Positions 41,760-51,191 of a DNA stretch of 64,000 nucleotides are shown here, in pieces (within the stretch, counting starts at the first letter, position 1; the number at the start of each line of letters is the position of its first letter). The notes under the pieces were generated by a model. The model worked only from the letters and a program-made list of their open reading frames with translations. It searched no databases and was not told the DNA's origin. This DNA is from an uncultured Lachnospiraceae bacterium (lineage in GTDB: Bacteria; Bacillota; Clostridia; Lachnospirales; Lachnospiraceae), in the NCBI GenBank assembly GCA_910577045.1, contig CAJTLB010000006.1, positions 1-64,000 of the forward strand. The letters are read 5' to 3'. A program made the translations under genes and the position numbers.

Positions 41760-42563
41760 TTACTGTGGTTGCTTTCCAATATATGCTAAAATACCGCCAT
41801 CTACATAAAGGATTAATCCGTTTACAAAATCAGAAGCTTCTGAAGCAAGGAATACTGCTGGGCCTTGTAAATCTTCTGGATTGCCCCAACGTGCTGCTGG
41901 AGTTTTTGCAACGATAAACTGATCAAATGGATGCCTAGAACCATCAGGCTGTTTCTCACGGAGAGGAGCTGTCTGAGGAGTTGCAATATAGCCAGGCCCA
42001 ATACCATTACATTGAATATTAAATTCACCATATTCAGATGCAATATTCTTTGTCAGCATCTTAAGCCCGCCCTTTGCTGCTGCATATGCAGATACAGTCT
42101 CACGTCCAAGTTCAGACATCATAGAACAGATATTAATAATCTTTCCGCCGCCCTTCTTAATCATAGAAGGAATAACTGCTTTAGATACAATAAATGGCCC
42201 ATTTAAGTCAATATCAATTACTTGCCTAAAATCTTTTGCAGACATTTCTGTCATAGGGATTCTTTTAATAATTCCAGCATTATTTACTAAAATATCAATA
42301 ACCCCTACTTCTTTTTCAACTTGTGCGACCATGGCATTTACTTGGTCTTCATCTGTTACATCACATACATAACCATGTGCCTCAATTCCTTTTTCCTTAT
42401 AAGCAGCAATACCTTTATCTACTAACTCCTGCTTAATATCGTTGAAAACAATTGTTGCGCCTGCCTCTGCATAAGCAGTTGCAATAGCAAAACCAATTCC
42501 ATAAGAAGCGCCTGTTACTAATGCTACTTTTCCTTTAAGGGAAAACTTTTGTGTAAAATCCAT
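41760..42563 (-). CDS. Gluconate 5-dehydrogenase / KduD-like SDR
   Basis: A 267-residue short-chain dehydrogenase: TGASYGIGFAIA (cofactor loop), NNAGIIKR, the catalytic Ser in ICSMMSELG, and YAAAK. It closely resembles streptococcal gluconate 5-dehydrogenase (5-keto-gluconate reductase), including the ending FVNGLILYVDGGILAYIGKQ. Relatives beside kduI in uronate-degradation loci instead reduce 2-keto-3-deoxy-gluconate-type intermediates. The adjoining kduI makes the second role quite possible. The two genes are 113 bp apart, so they may have separate promoters. Confidence 0.88.
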   Translation of the reverse strand: MDFTQKFSLKGKVALVTGASYGIGFAIATAYAEAGATIVFNDIKQELVDKGIAAYKEKGIEAHGYVCDVTDEDQVNAMVAQVEKEVGVIDILVNNAGIIKRIPMTEMSAKDFRQVIDIDLNGPFIVSKAVIPSMIKKGGGKIINICSMMSELGRETVSAYAAAKGGLKMLTKNIASEYGEFNIQCNGIGPGYIATPQTAPLREKQPDGSRHPFDQFIVAKTPAARWGNPEDLQGPAVFLASEASDFVNGLILYVDGGILAYIGKQPQ

Positions 42564-42676
42564 TGGTAAGTACCTCCGTTTTATAATATAGTTTTATTAT
42601 GAGGACAAAATAAAGTTCACATTGTCCTTATAAGCAGATTTACATAAAATAATTATGTCAACTTATTTTAAAGTGT

Positions 42677-43540
42677 TTATCTTAAATCTTTCATAGCAAC
42701 ATGGTCCATATCATCAAAATCTTGGTTCTCTCCTACCATACCCCAAATAAAGGTATACGCATGGGTTGCAGAAGCAGAATGAATAGACCAGCTTGGCGAA
42801 ATAACAGCTTCTTCATTTCTCATAACAATATGCCTTGTTTCTGTTGGCTCTCCCATATAATGGAATACCACGGCATCTTCTGGTACTTCAAAATATAAAT
42901 AAACTTCCATACGCCTGTCATGTGTATGGCATGGCATAGTATTCCATACACTTCCTGGCTCTAATTTTGTCATGCCCATCTCTAACTGGCAGCTTTCTAC
43001 TTGCCCAGGAAGGATATATTTACAAATAGTCCTGTGGTTTGCATCTTCTAATGACCCAAGTTCTACTTTATTGCAGTCTTTTACAATAACAACGCCCTCT
43101 TCTGCTTGTCCTTCTGGTTTAATTAAAACAGTTGGGTATGACATATGGGCAGGCGCGCTATTTAAGTAAAATTTTGCTGGATTTTTTGCATCTGTACTTT
43201 TAAAGGAAATATCTTTTGCACCCATGCCAATATACATTCCTTCTTTATATCCTACCGTATATTGCTTCCCATCAATGATAATAACGCCTTCACCGCCAAT
43301 ATTAATAACACCAAGTTCTCTTCTTTGCAGGAAATATTCTGCACGAAGCTCATCACCAGCAGTTAAAACTAATTCTTTTTGTACTGGGGTAGCAGAACCT
43401 GTAATAATACGGTCAATATGGCTATATACTAATTTAATTTCATCTGGTACGAAAACGTTTTGGATTAAAAATTCCTCGCGTAACCGTTCTGTATCATAAT
43501 GTTTTACATCTTTTGGGCTTGCTGCTGTCCTTAATTCCAT
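42677..43540 (-). CDS. kduI: 5-dehydro-4-deoxy-D-glucuronate isomerase
   Basis: The 287-residue product is a cupin-fold isomerase of unsaturated-uronate catabolism (pectin, hyaluronan or heparin products). The zinc-binding block CHTHDRRMEVYLYF supplies His, His and Glu, with IHSASATHAYTFIWG providing the last His. The length fits KduI (about 278). It converts 5-keto-4-deoxyuronate to the diketo-deoxy acid that the neighbouring dehydrogenase could reduce. A GH28 and transporter pair elsewhere in the window fits the same diet. Confidence 0.94.
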   Translation of the reverse strand: MELRTAASPKDVKHYDTERLREEFLIQNVFVPDEIKLVYSHIDRIITGSATPVQKELVLTAGDELRAEYFLQRRELGVINIGGEGVIIIDGKQYTVGYKEGMYIGMGAKDISFKSTDAKNPAKFYLNSAPAHMSYPTVLIKPEGQAEEGVVIVKDCNKVELGSLEDANHRTICKYILPGQVESCQLEMGMTKLEPGSVWNTMPCHTHDRRMEVYLYFEVPEDAVVFHYMGEPTETRHIVMRNEEAVISPSWSIHSASATHAYTFIWGMVGENQDFDDMDHVAMKDLR

Positions 43541-43584
43541 TTTATCGCTCTCCTTTATATTATAAAAATTTTTAGTTTCCTAAA

Positions 43585-44220
43585 TTATTCAAATTTATGT
43601 TTTTGTTTTTTCAATTCTACAAATTTCTTAATAATTTCTACCGATCCATCAATCCCTAATAAAGAACTGTCAATAGATAAATGGTAGCTTTTAGCATCGC
43701 CCCATTTTTTGCTAGAATAATAATTATAATAACTAGCCCTTTTCTTATCTGTCTTAAGGATTAACTCTTTTGCTTTGTCATCTGTCATATTATAAAGGCG
43801 TTTAATCCTACGAATCCTATCTTCTAATTTTGCGTGGATAAAAACGCTTATCATACCTGGATATTCTTCCAAGGCATAATCCGCACAACGCCCTACAATA
43901 ATACAGGATTCTTGTTCAGCAAGTTTTTTAATTGCATCAAACTGTGCCAAAAAAACCTTATGGTTAATTGGCATATCTACATATCCTGTTGAAGTATACC
44001 CCATAGAATACGTATCCATTACTAGAGAATATAAAAAACTATTTGTTGGTTTTTCATCATGGCTTTCAAAAAGCTCATGGCAAAGCCCGCTTTCTTTTGC
44101 TGCTACAGCAAGTAGTTCCTTATCATAACATTTAATGCCAAAATCTTGTGCAATCTTCTGTCCTATCTGTCTTCCAGCACTTCCATATTGTCTTCCAATT
44201 GTAATCACCAGGTTGCTCAT
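43585..44220 (-). CDS. Cytidylate kinase-like family protein
   Basis: The 211-residue product begins LVITIGRQYGSAGRQIGQKI, the variant P-loop of the cytidylate-kinase-like (PF13189) family. CIIVGRCADYAL and a lid region (RIKRLYNMTDDKAKELIL) follow. The family is common in Firmicutes, where it lies apart from true cmk; the phosphate acceptor is not established. It is separated from rluD by 120 bp that should hold its promoter. Confidence 0.82.
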   Translation of the reverse strand: MSNLVITIGRQYGSAGRQIGQKIAQDFGIKCYDKELLAVAAKESGLCHELFESHDEKPTNSFLYSLVMDTYSMGYTSTGYVDMPINHKVFLAQFDAIKKLAEQESCIIVGRCADYALEEYPGMISVFIHAKLEDRIRRIKRLYNMTDDKAKELILKTDKKRASYYNYYSSKKWGDAKSYHLSIDSSLLGIDGSVEIIKKFVELKKQKHKFE

Positions 44221-44340
44221 AGTAAAGTCCCCTTTCCTGCCTTTTGTATTACTCTATATTACTTTCTATTATAGAGCAAGATCCTTAAATTGTCAAAAAA
44301 TTTTATCTTTTTTCTTCTTTCTTTTTACAGATTTTACAAA

Positions 44341-45246
44341 TTATGGCTGTAAAACTTGGAGTAATTTTTGAAAATATTCTGGTAAAGGTGCTGTAAATTC
44401 TATATACTTATTTGTAGTAGGATGAAGAAAACCTAGTGTCATAGCATGGAGAGTCTGCCCTATCAGTCCAGTAATTGGGCATTTAGAAGGGCCATAAACA
44501 ATATCCCCTAATAACGGATGCCCTTTTGATGCCATATGCACACGGATCTGGTGGGTCCTTCCTGTTTCTAACTGGCATTTAATATAAGTATATCCTTTTA
44601 AATAGGAAAGTACTTTATAATGTGTCACAGCATGTTTCCCATTTGGCACAATTGCCATTTTTTTACGATCAGAAGTGCTTCTGCCAATTGGCGCGTCAAT
44701 AGTCCCTTCTTCTTCTTTTAAAATTCCATGTACAACTGCATGGTAAACTCTATGGATAGAATGTTCTTTTAATTGTCCTGCCAATATTTTATGTGCTTCA
44801 TCTGTTTTACAAATTACAAGTACCCCAGTTGTATCCCTGTCAATCCTATGGACAATACCAGGGCGCAATACGCCGTTAATACCAGAAAGTTCTTCTTTAC
44901 AATGATGTAACAGTGCGTTGACAAGGGTACCATTTTCATGCCCGGCAGCAGGATGCACTACCATTCCTTTTGGTTTATTAATAATAATAATTTGCTTATC
45001 TTCATATAAAATATCTAATGGAATATCCTCTGCAACAGCAATAGGCATAGTAGGTTCTGGGATTATAAGTAAAATTTCATCTCCAGGGTTAAGGATATAA
45101 CTTGATTTTACAGGAGTTTTATTAACTAATACCGCCTGATCTTTAATTAATTTTTGGATAAAGGAACGAGAATATTCCTCTTCTATAGAAGAAAGATACT
45201 TGTCTATTCTTTCTTTTTCTAAGGCATAAAAGATTTTTTCTTCCAT
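44341..45246 (-). CDS. rluD: RluA/RluD-family 23S rRNA pseudouridine synthase
   Basis: The 301-residue protein has an N-terminal S4 domain (RIDKYLSS, VLVNKTPVKSSYIL). The RluA catalytic domain has the active-site aspartate in HRIDRDTTGVLVI, followed by ETGRTHQIRVHMA and GHPLLGD. It isomerises uridines in helix 69 of 23S rRNA if it is a true RluD; other RluA substrates are possible. It lies 4 bp after lspA, the standard Firmicute order. Confidence 0.9.
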   Translation of the reverse strand: MEEKIFYALEKERIDKYLSSIEEEYSRSFIQKLIKDQAVLVNKTPVKSSYILNPGDEILLIIPEPTMPIAVAEDIPLDILYEDKQIIIINKPKGMVVHPAAGHENGTLVNALLHHCKEELSGINGVLRPGIVHRIDRDTTGVLVICKTDEAHKILAGQLKEHSIHRVYHAVVHGILKEEEGTIDAPIGRSTSDRKKMAIVPNGKHAVTHYKVLSYLKGYTYIKCQLETGRTHQIRVHMASKGHPLLGDIVYGPSKCPITGLIGQTLHAMTLGFLHPTTNKYIEFTAPLPEYFQKLLQVLQP

Positions 45247-45250
45247 AATA

Positions 45251-45763
45251 TCACCTGCTTAAAAAGGAAAATTCCTCTTCTTTATAAAAAAATATTAGAA
45301 AAACTACTAGAAATGCCACAGATACCGTAACATAGACATCTGCTACATTAAAAACGGGAAAGTCAATTAAGCTAAAATAGAAAAAATCTACGACATAACC
45401 ATGTAAGAGGCGGTCAATCATATTCCCAATAGCCCCAGAAAAAACTCCTATTCCAATAAATTGAAGTGGCAAGAAATGTTTATTCTTTGGAATTTTCCAA
45501 TAAACATATAAAACTCCAGCCATAATTATTATAGTGGTACATAAAAAAATATATCTGTGGTTTTGGAATAGGCCAAATGCAGCCCCACGGTTTTCCAAAT
45601 AAGAAAGTTCAAAAACCCCCTTTATAATAATAATAGGATTTTTTTCCTTTAAATATAAAACAGCAAGGTATTTGGTCCATTGATCCAATGCTACTAAAAG
45701 AATACATGAAAGAAAAAGAAAAAAAAATGCCTTCCGTTGTTGTTTTAAATCCCTATTTTTCAA
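45251..45763 (-). CDS. lspA: Lipoprotein signal peptidase II
   Basis: The 170-residue product has four membrane helices. Catalytic aspartates are in GNMIDRLLHGYVVDFF and FPVFNVADVYV, and NRGAAFGLF is the conserved LspA block. It cleaves prolipoproteins, such as the lipobox-bearing DacA encoded at 51683. The start is TTG 45763 with GGAGGAA upstream, and the gene lies 3 bp after aroB. Confidence 0.96.
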   Translation of the reverse strand: MKNRDLKQQRKAFFFLFLSCILLVALDQWTKYLAVLYLKEKNPIIIIKGVFELSYLENRGAAFGLFQNHRYIFLCTTIIIMAGVLYVYWKIPKNKHFLPLQFIGIGVFSGAIGNMIDRLLHGYVVDFFYFSLIDFPVFNVADVYVTVSVAFLVVFLIFFYKEEEFSFLSR

Positions 45764-45766
45764 TTT

Positions 45767-46852
45767 CTATTCCTCCAAGATTGTTTGTAAAGCTTCTTTC
45801 ATTTCCAAATCACTAACACATCGATCTATAAATGCCTGCCCACATTGGTTTAATAAAATAAATTTTACTTTTCCCTGTTCCATTTTTTTATCATTTTTAC
45901 TTGCTTCAATAATATCATCTATAAAAATACCTGTTACATTAGTTGGCATGCCAAGGCTATTTAATAAATTTTTAATAGAATTACAAAGAGCTTTATCAAT
46001 AAGCCCCCGTTTCCTACTAATTTCTGCTGCCGCTAACATGCCGAGCCCAACACATTCTCCGTGCAATAAAGAAAATTGCATTAGTTTTTCTATTGCATGT
46101 CCTAGGGTGTGCCCAAAATTAAGCATGGCACGTTCTCCCTTTTCCTTTGGATCATGTTCTACAACAGCACGTTTTATTTCACAACTCTTATAAATCATTT
46201 CTTCTAAAACAGATAAATCCCTTGCCTTAATCAAATCTATTTTTGAAATAAGCCATTGATAATAAGAAGCATCTTTTATTAAACCATGTTTTATAATTTC
46301 TCCCATACCAGAGAAATATTCCCTGTCCGAAAGAGTTTTTAATGTAGATAAGTTCATATATACCAATTTTGGCTGGTAAAAAGCACCTACCATATTTTTA
46401 TAACAATCAAAGTCAACTCCTGTTTTGCCACCAATACTCGAATCCACTTGAGATAATAAAGAAGTAGGAAGTTGGGCAAAATCAATACCCCGCAAATAAG
46501 TAGCTGCCGTATAACCTGTTAAATCACCTACTACACCTCCTCCAAGCGCAAGAAGCATATCAGTACGCTCAAATTTATGTTGAATCAAATCCCGATATAA
46601 TTCTTGTACTGTACCAAGGTTTTTGTTTACCTCTCCTGCAGGAAATGTATGGATTATGATTTGTTTTACATATGGAGCAAGAAGTTTTTGTACTTCTTTG
46701 GCATAATATGGCGCTACAGTAGACTCTGTTACAATACAAATCTTCCTATTAGTGATAGAAAGAATAGAAAGGGCTTCTACAAGCCTCCCATAGTCCTTTT
46801 CTATTATAATTTGGTAAGCTGGTTTTTCTTCATAATGAACTGTTAATTCCAT
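45767..46852 (-). CDS. aroB: 3-dehydroquinate synthase
   Basis: The 361-residue product converts DAHP to 3-dehydroquinate in the shikimate pathway. LGGGVVGDLTGYTAATYLRG and LLSQVDSSIGGKTGVD form the NAD/substrate region. Zinc ligands lie in MGEIIKHG, FGHTLGHAIE and HGECVGLGM. It is placed between divIVA and lspA with gaps of 3 bp, within a cell-division operon, which is an uncommon position for a lone aromatic-pathway gene. Confidence 0.96.
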   Translation of the reverse strand: MELTVHYEEKPAYQIIIEKDYGRLVEALSILSITNRKICIVTESTVAPYYAKEVQKLLAPYVKQIIIHTFPAGEVNKNLGTVQELYRDLIQHKFERTDMLLALGGGVVGDLTGYTAATYLRGIDFAQLPTSLLSQVDSSIGGKTGVDFDCYKNMVGAFYQPKLVYMNLSTLKTLSDREYFSGMGEIIKHGLIKDASYYQWLISKIDLIKARDLSVLEEMIYKSCEIKRAVVEHDPKEKGERAMLNFGHTLGHAIEKLMQFSLLHGECVGLGMLAAAEISRKRGLIDKALCNSIKNLLNSLGMPTNVTGIFIDDIIEASKNDKKMEQGKVKFILLNQCGQAFIDRCVSDLEMKEALQTILEE

Positions 46853-46855
46853 ATT

Positions 46856-47326
46856 CTACTCCTCTTCCTGTTCCATTTCAAATGGCTGGAAACTATCATG
46901 TTCTAAAAGTTCCATCTGTGTTTGTATAATTTGCCTATATTGTGTTTTATAGATCTGGTACTGTGCCATAAGGGCCTTTGTTTTAGTTCGGATTTCTTCT
47001 AATTCCTGCCTAGCATTCATTAAAATTTCTGTTGCCCTTGCATGGGCATCTGCCTCTATTGCATCTGCGGAAGCCCTGGCTGTTTCTTTCGTTTCATCTG
47101 CGGCTTTTTGGGCTAAGACTAAAGCTTTTTGAAGAGATTTTTCAATAACCTTATAGTTATGTAACATATGGGTAAGGTTAGAAATTTTATCCTGGAATTC
47201 CATATTTTCCTTATATAACTTCTCATATCCTTCTGATACTTCCGAAAAAAATGCTTCTACATCTTTCTTATCATATCCAATACCAGTTTTAAATGTTTTT
47301 TTCTGTAAATCAATAGGTGTCAGCAT
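46856..47326 (-). CDS. divIVA: DivIVA-family polar/septal scaffold
   Basis: The 156-residue product begins MLTPIDLQKKTFKTGIGYDK, the membrane-binding N terminus of DivIVA with the DVEAFF motif. Long coiled-coil segments follow (about 25-65 and 70-150). It binds negatively curved membrane at septa and poles. It sits directly after ylmH and sepF, the typical division cluster. In this genome MinE is also present, so DivIVA may act mainly in sporulation or wall growth. Confidence 0.93.
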   Translation of the reverse strand: MLTPIDLQKKTFKTGIGYDKKDVEAFFSEVSEGYEKLYKENMEFQDKISNLTHMLHNYKVIEKSLQKALVLAQKAADETKETARASADAIEADAHARATEILMNARQELEEIRTKTKALMAQYQIYKTQYRQIIQTQMELLEHDSFQPFEMEQEEE

Positions 47327-47340
47327 GAAACCTCTTCTCC

Positions 47341-48087
47341 TTATGTGTATTTATTTAGGGAAATATATGCCCGTCCCTTTTTTGTTATTTTTACTGTTTC
47401 TTTATAGATAAACTTACCATATCCTCTAACAGATATAATATCCCCATCTTTTAATTGATAACTATTCGATATGATTAAACGGCTATTGACAAATACCTTT
47501 TTTCCTTCTATTAATCCAGAAAGGCGGCTCCTTGACCCATGAAAAGCGAGCGATAATACACTGTCTAACCGGGGAGAAGCAACAGAACCACATATTTCTT
47601 CAAATTCTGGATAGATTTCTTCGGCTTTGTCTACCTGTAAAATATGGATATTTGTATGTTTTACCATTGTAAGGTTCTCTATAATATAAGCTGCCATGTT
47701 TTCTTTGCAATAAAGATAGGCGGATTGCTGTGCTAGGATAATATCGCCTAACACGCTTCTTTCTATACCTAAACTCATTAGGGCACCTAAATAATCCCTG
47801 TGTGATAACTGATCTGCAAACTTTTCTGAAACAGGTGTTATTTTTAATATAGCAATTGGAAAGTATTCTTTCAATCCTTCTGGAAGAAAGAAAGCCATTT
47901 TCCTTTCAGAAACAGAATTACCGCCGCTTAATGTTGTATCAACCGGCGGTAATTCCTTTTTTATTTGATAAAAAAAATCCTGCTCATATAATGTTAAAAA
48001 GTCTGTTGCAGTTGGGATATTTCGCTGGTACGTTGTATTGGCAAGGTCTAGGAACCTATTTTTTAATAATTGTTCTTCCTTTGTCAT
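47341..48087 (-). CDS. ylmH: YlmH-type S4-domain RNA-binding protein
   Basis: A 248-residue protein with a conserved N-terminal domain (FLDLANTTYQRN, FLTLYEQDFFYQI, LGALMSLGIERSVLGDI). A C-terminal S4 domain (LDSVLSLAFHGSRSRLSGLI, KVFVNSRLI, GDIISVRGYGKF) follows. YlmH binds ribosomes and has been linked to rescue of stalled nascent chains. It lies between sepF and divIVA. ylmG, usually between them, is absent. Confidence 0.92.
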   Translation of the reverse strand: MTKEEQLLKNRFLDLANTTYQRNIPTATDFLTLYEQDFFYQIKKELPPVDTTLSGGNSVSERKMAFFLPEGLKEYFPIAILKITPVSEKFADQLSHRDYLGALMSLGIERSVLGDIILAQQSAYLYCKENMAAYIIENLTMVKHTNIHILQVDKAEEIYPEFEEICGSVASPRLDSVLSLAFHGSRSRLSGLIEGKKVFVNSRLIISNSYQLKDGDIISVRGYGKFIYKETVKITKKGRAYISLNKYT

Positions 48088-48098
48088 AACATGCCACC

Positions 48099-48638
48099 TT
48101 ATACATCTGTACTAGAACGAAACGCAGATACATCAAAATTCCCATTCCCACTTAGCAGATCCTGGAAATCGCCAGAAATATCTACCGATTCTGGTGTAAT
48201 AATAAAAATATAATTGGATACTTTTTGCAAGTTCCCATTAATCGAATAACAAGATCCAGAAGTAAAATCTATAATCCTCTGTGCAATACTAACTTGCAAT
48301 CCTTCTAAATTTAAAATAACAGCCCTCCCACTTAAAAGAGTATCACTAATTTCACGGCCATCTTCTACGGTAGACGGCTTAATTACACATACTTCCATTC
48401 CTTTATTCCGTGTCTGTATAGGGATTACCTTTGCTTTTACAGGTTTCGGCTGTGCTTTTTTTTCATGGCGAGGTTCTTCTATATCATCATCTTCATCTAA
48501 ATAACGTTCTTTTTTTACCGCTTTTTTTACAGGTCTTGGTGGCTCCTCATATTCTTCATCCATTTCTTCATCAATATCTTCATCTTCATAATCGTTTAAA
48601 TGCATAAATTCTAGAAATCTATTCATCATTTTGCCCAT
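48099..48638 (-). CDS. sepF: Cell division protein SepF
   Basis: The 179-residue product has an amphipathic membrane-anchoring N terminus (MGKMMNRFLEFMHLND). An acidic/basic linker (about 18-75) follows, and then the SepF core: VCVIKPSTVEDGREISDTLL, AVILNLEGL and IDFTSGSCYSINGNLQKV. It polymerises and tethers FtsZ to the membrane. AGGAG lies about 10 bp before ATG 48638; an ATG three codons on is possible but would lose part of the anchor. Confidence 0.95.
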   Translation of the reverse strand: MGKMMNRFLEFMHLNDYEDEDIDEEMDEEYEEPPRPVKKAVKKERYLDEDDDIEEPRHEKKAQPKPVKAKVIPIQTRNKGMEVCVIKPSTVEDGREISDTLLSGRAVILNLEGLQVSIAQRIIDFTSGSCYSINGNLQKVSNYIFIITPESVDISGDFQDLLSGNGNFDVSAFRSSTDV

Positions 48639-48651
48639 CCTTTACTCTCTC

Positions 48652-49350
48652 CTATTGATATATTCTTTCTCCAAAGATTCCAGTACCAACCCGGATATGG
48701 GTTGCACCTTCCTCTATAGCAATTTCATAATCATTTGTCATGCCCATGGACAAAATATCCATACATACATTATCAATGTTTTTCTGGTTGATGTCAACAA
48801 ATAATTGCTTTAAATTGTAGAAATATATTCGATTATCTTCTGGATTTTCAACAAATGGTGCAATTGTCATTAAACCTTTTATTAAAATATGGGGATATGC
48901 AGAAATTTCTCTGACAAATGCTTCTGTTTCTGGAATAGTAATGCCAAATTTACTTTCTTCCTGTGCTGCATTTACCTCAATTAAAACTGGCATAATTTTA
49001 TTTCTTTTAGCAGCTTCCTCTTCAATCTGCCTAGCAAGCCTTATGGAATCTACAGAATGGATTAAACAAGCTTTATCTATTGTTTGTTTTACTTTATTTC
49101 TTTGTAAGTGCCCAATCATATGCCAATGAATATCAGAAGGAAGCGCCTCTTGTTTTTCACAAAGTTCTTGTACTTTATTTTCCCCAAATTCACGGATACC
49201 TGCCTGATAAATAGACTCAAGCATAGGAAGTGGTTTTGTTTTGCTTACTGCAATCAGAGTTACTTCGCTTCGATCCCGGTTTGCCCGCTGGCAGGCATAT
49301 TGTATTCTTTCTTCTACTCGCTTCAAGTTCTCTGTTAAAATTGCTTCCAT
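48652..49350 (-). CDS. ylmE: PLP homeostasis protein YggS/YlmE
   Basis: A 232-residue PLP-binding barrel protein: LIAVSKTKPL (Lys holding PLP), REFGENKVQEL, WHMIGHLQRNKVK, VDSIRLA and LSMGMTNDYEIAI near the C terminus. It buffers pyridoxal phosphate and amino-acid pools and has no known enzymatic activity. It is the usual head of the ylm division cluster, 13 bp before sepF. Confidence 0.94.
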   Translation of the reverse strand: MEAILTENLKRVEERIQYACQRANRDRSEVTLIAVSKTKPLPMLESIYQAGIREFGENKVQELCEKQEALPSDIHWHMIGHLQRNKVKQTIDKACLIHSVDSIRLARQIEEEAAKRNKIMPVLIEVNAAQEESKFGITIPETEAFVREISAYPHILIKGLMTIAPFVENPEDNRIYFYNLKQLFVDINQKNIDNVCMDILSMGMTNDYEIAIEEGATHIRVGTGIFGERIYQ

Positions 49351-49373
49351 ATAAATCTCCTTTTTTGATATAA

Positions 49374-50762
49374 TTACTGGTAAATTACTTGGTTTTCTTC
49401 TACTGTTTTGCTGTTTAAAATAATATGGTCATATAAGGATAAGCCATAAGGCGTATTGGTGCGGATAATATAATATTCTTCATTTTCGGAAAGAATTTCA
49501 ATCTGCCGAAATACCGTATAGCCTTGGTTTACGCTATAAACGCCTTTTAATGGTGCCGTAAGCCCTATTTTATAGTGTTCATTAGAATCTGGTTTAATCA
49601 AGGTATCCCCTATTTGGAAACTATTTGTATCTACATAATAAAAGTTGTCTGTTTTTTGGTAAATAGTGGCTTCTACATTTTTTGTAATAGAAGCGCCATT
49701 TTCATCATAGGTTTCTAAATAAAATACATTTCCAGTATCTGCCTTTGCCATATATTCAACTGGGACTGTATAAAAGTTTTTCTCTGTTACAGAAGAAATA
49801 GGTATTTTTAATCCTGTTTCTACTTCTTTTTCAATTTCAAAGGTAAGGTAACGGTCAGATAAATAACGAATCATATAACGGTCAAAAGAAAGTACGCCAT
49901 ACGTCCCTGATACATTGCTATAAATTTCAAATGCAGCCCTAGTTTTAAAATTATCCTTTAAAAAATGGATATTTAAAGAGGATTGCCCCCCATATTGTGC
50001 TAAGAAATTCTCATCAATCGGAAAAACTAAGGACCAAAGATTACTTGTTATCATTTTATAAGCAGGATTCCCGCTATTTAACAAGTCTGAGGATTTTATG
50101 GAATTTTTAGTATAAGTATCGATTGTAAATATGTCTGGTGTAATTGTTTCTTTAGAAAGCCCTTCTAACCCATCTGTATAATATGCGATGTTCCCTGTTT
50201 GATCTGCTACATTTTTTTGAAAAAAGCCAGCATCCTGCCTTCCTAGTATTTCATCTAAATTGGCAATGTTATTTTGCCCCGCAAGTTCTAGCACAGAATA
50301 ATCCAAATCAATTTTAAAATTATAAATCTCTTCAAAATTCATTGGCTGGAATGAATCGCAGTAAGAAGAAATTTCTTTTTTTAAACTGCTTAGATCAATA
50401 TCTTTTAATCCATTACTGTTTTCTGCAAAAAGTAATTCAGAAATACGGCCACTTTCATCCAATGTATAGATTAAGTCTCCAATAGCAGCACGATCCCCTT
50501 CTCTTAAAAAGAAATTGACATATCCAGCAGCATTAGCCAGATAAACCGTTTCTTCACGGAGTATTACACCTGTATATTGTTCATTTTTAGTAATGGATCC
50601 TTGTACAGTTACTTCATAAATGGAAATTCTTTCTTTAGAAAGATAAGTAACCGTGTAAATAAGTACATATAAAAATATTAATGCAAAAATCAATACACCG
50701 ATATTGATAGGACGTCTATATTTCCTGATTTTTACAACTTTCTTCTTCCTGGATACTGCCAT
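49374..50762 (-). CDS. HlyD-like membrane-anchored extracytoplasmic protein
   Basis: The 462-residue protein has a basic start, one membrane helix (about 20-42) and a long exterior region. That region includes a biotinyl/lipoyl-like segment (NEQYTGVILREETVYLAN) and C-terminal beta-rich parts (IPISSVTEKNFYTVPVEYM), as in HlyD-type adaptor proteins. No partner ABC transporter is adjacent. Homologues in Lachnospiraceae keep this place upstream of ylmE and sepF, so a role in division or envelope assembly is more likely than drug efflux. That is inference. Confidence 0.7.
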   Translation of the reverse strand: MAVSRKKKVVKIRKYRRPINIGVLIFALIFLYVLIYTVTYLSKERISIYEVTVQGSITKNEQYTGVILREETVYLANAAGYVNFFLREGDRAAIGDLIYTLDESGRISELLFAENSNGLKDIDLSSLKKEISSYCDSFQPMNFEEIYNFKIDLDYSVLELAGQNNIANLDEILGRQDAGFFQKNVADQTGNIAYYTDGLEGLSKETITPDIFTIDTYTKNSIKSSDLLNSGNPAYKMITSNLWSLVFPIDENFLAQYGGQSSLNIHFLKDNFKTRAAFEIYSNVSGTYGVLSFDRYMIRYLSDRYLTFEIEKEVETGLKIPISSVTEKNFYTVPVEYMAKADTGNVFYLETYDENGASITKNVEATIYQKTDNFYYVDTNSFQIGDTLIKPDSNEHYKIGLTAPLKGVYSVNQGYTVFRQIEILSENEEYYIIRTNTPYGLSLYDHIILNSKTVEENQVIYQ

Positions 50763-50916
50763 AATTATGTATTCTCCTTAATTATAACATATTATAAAGT
50801 CTTTTTCCTAAATTGGAAAGTATTTTTTGAAAAATGTTTTCTTATAAAGAATAATAATTATAATAACAGCCAATGCTAATAACAAATCTAAAAAGAAAAT
50901 ATAAGGAGGCTGTATT

Positions 50917-51126
50917 ATGGGTATTCGATGGTTTGATTACACAGCATTAACAATTATTATTGTAGGTGCAATTAATTGGGGACTTATAGGCTTTTTTGAT
51001 TTTAACTTAGTAAATTTTATCTTTGGGGACTTATTATGGCTTTCCAGGATTATTTATGCACTGGTAGGAATTGCAGGTTTATATTTAATTACGCTATATG
51101 GTAGGATGGGAAGTACCCAAAGCTAA
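50917..51126 (+). CDS. DUF378 small membrane protein
   Basis: The 69-residue product has two membrane helices: ALTIIIVGAINWGLIGFFDF, then IIYALVGIAGLYLITLY. The GAINWGLIG motif is diagnostic for DUF378. Its function is unknown. AAGGAGG precedes ATG 50917. It is the sole + strand gene between the division and shape clusters, divergent from the HlyD-like gene. Confidence 0.88.
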   Translation: MGIRWFDYTALTIIIVGAINWGLIGFFDFNLVNFIFGDLLWLSRIIYALVGIAGLYLITLYGRMGSTQS

Positions 51127-51136
51127 GGAATGGTAC

Positions 51137-51174
51137 AAAAAGAACCCCTCTGTATAATAGTGAGGGGTTCTTTT
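51137..51174. terminator. Bidirectional terminator
   Basis: AAAAGAACCCCTC and GAGGGGTTCTTTT form a 13-bp perfect stem with an 11-nt loop, between the DUF378 gene and the converging P-loop gene. Confidence 0.88.
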
Positions 51175-51191
51175 GTATATCCTCTACTGAT

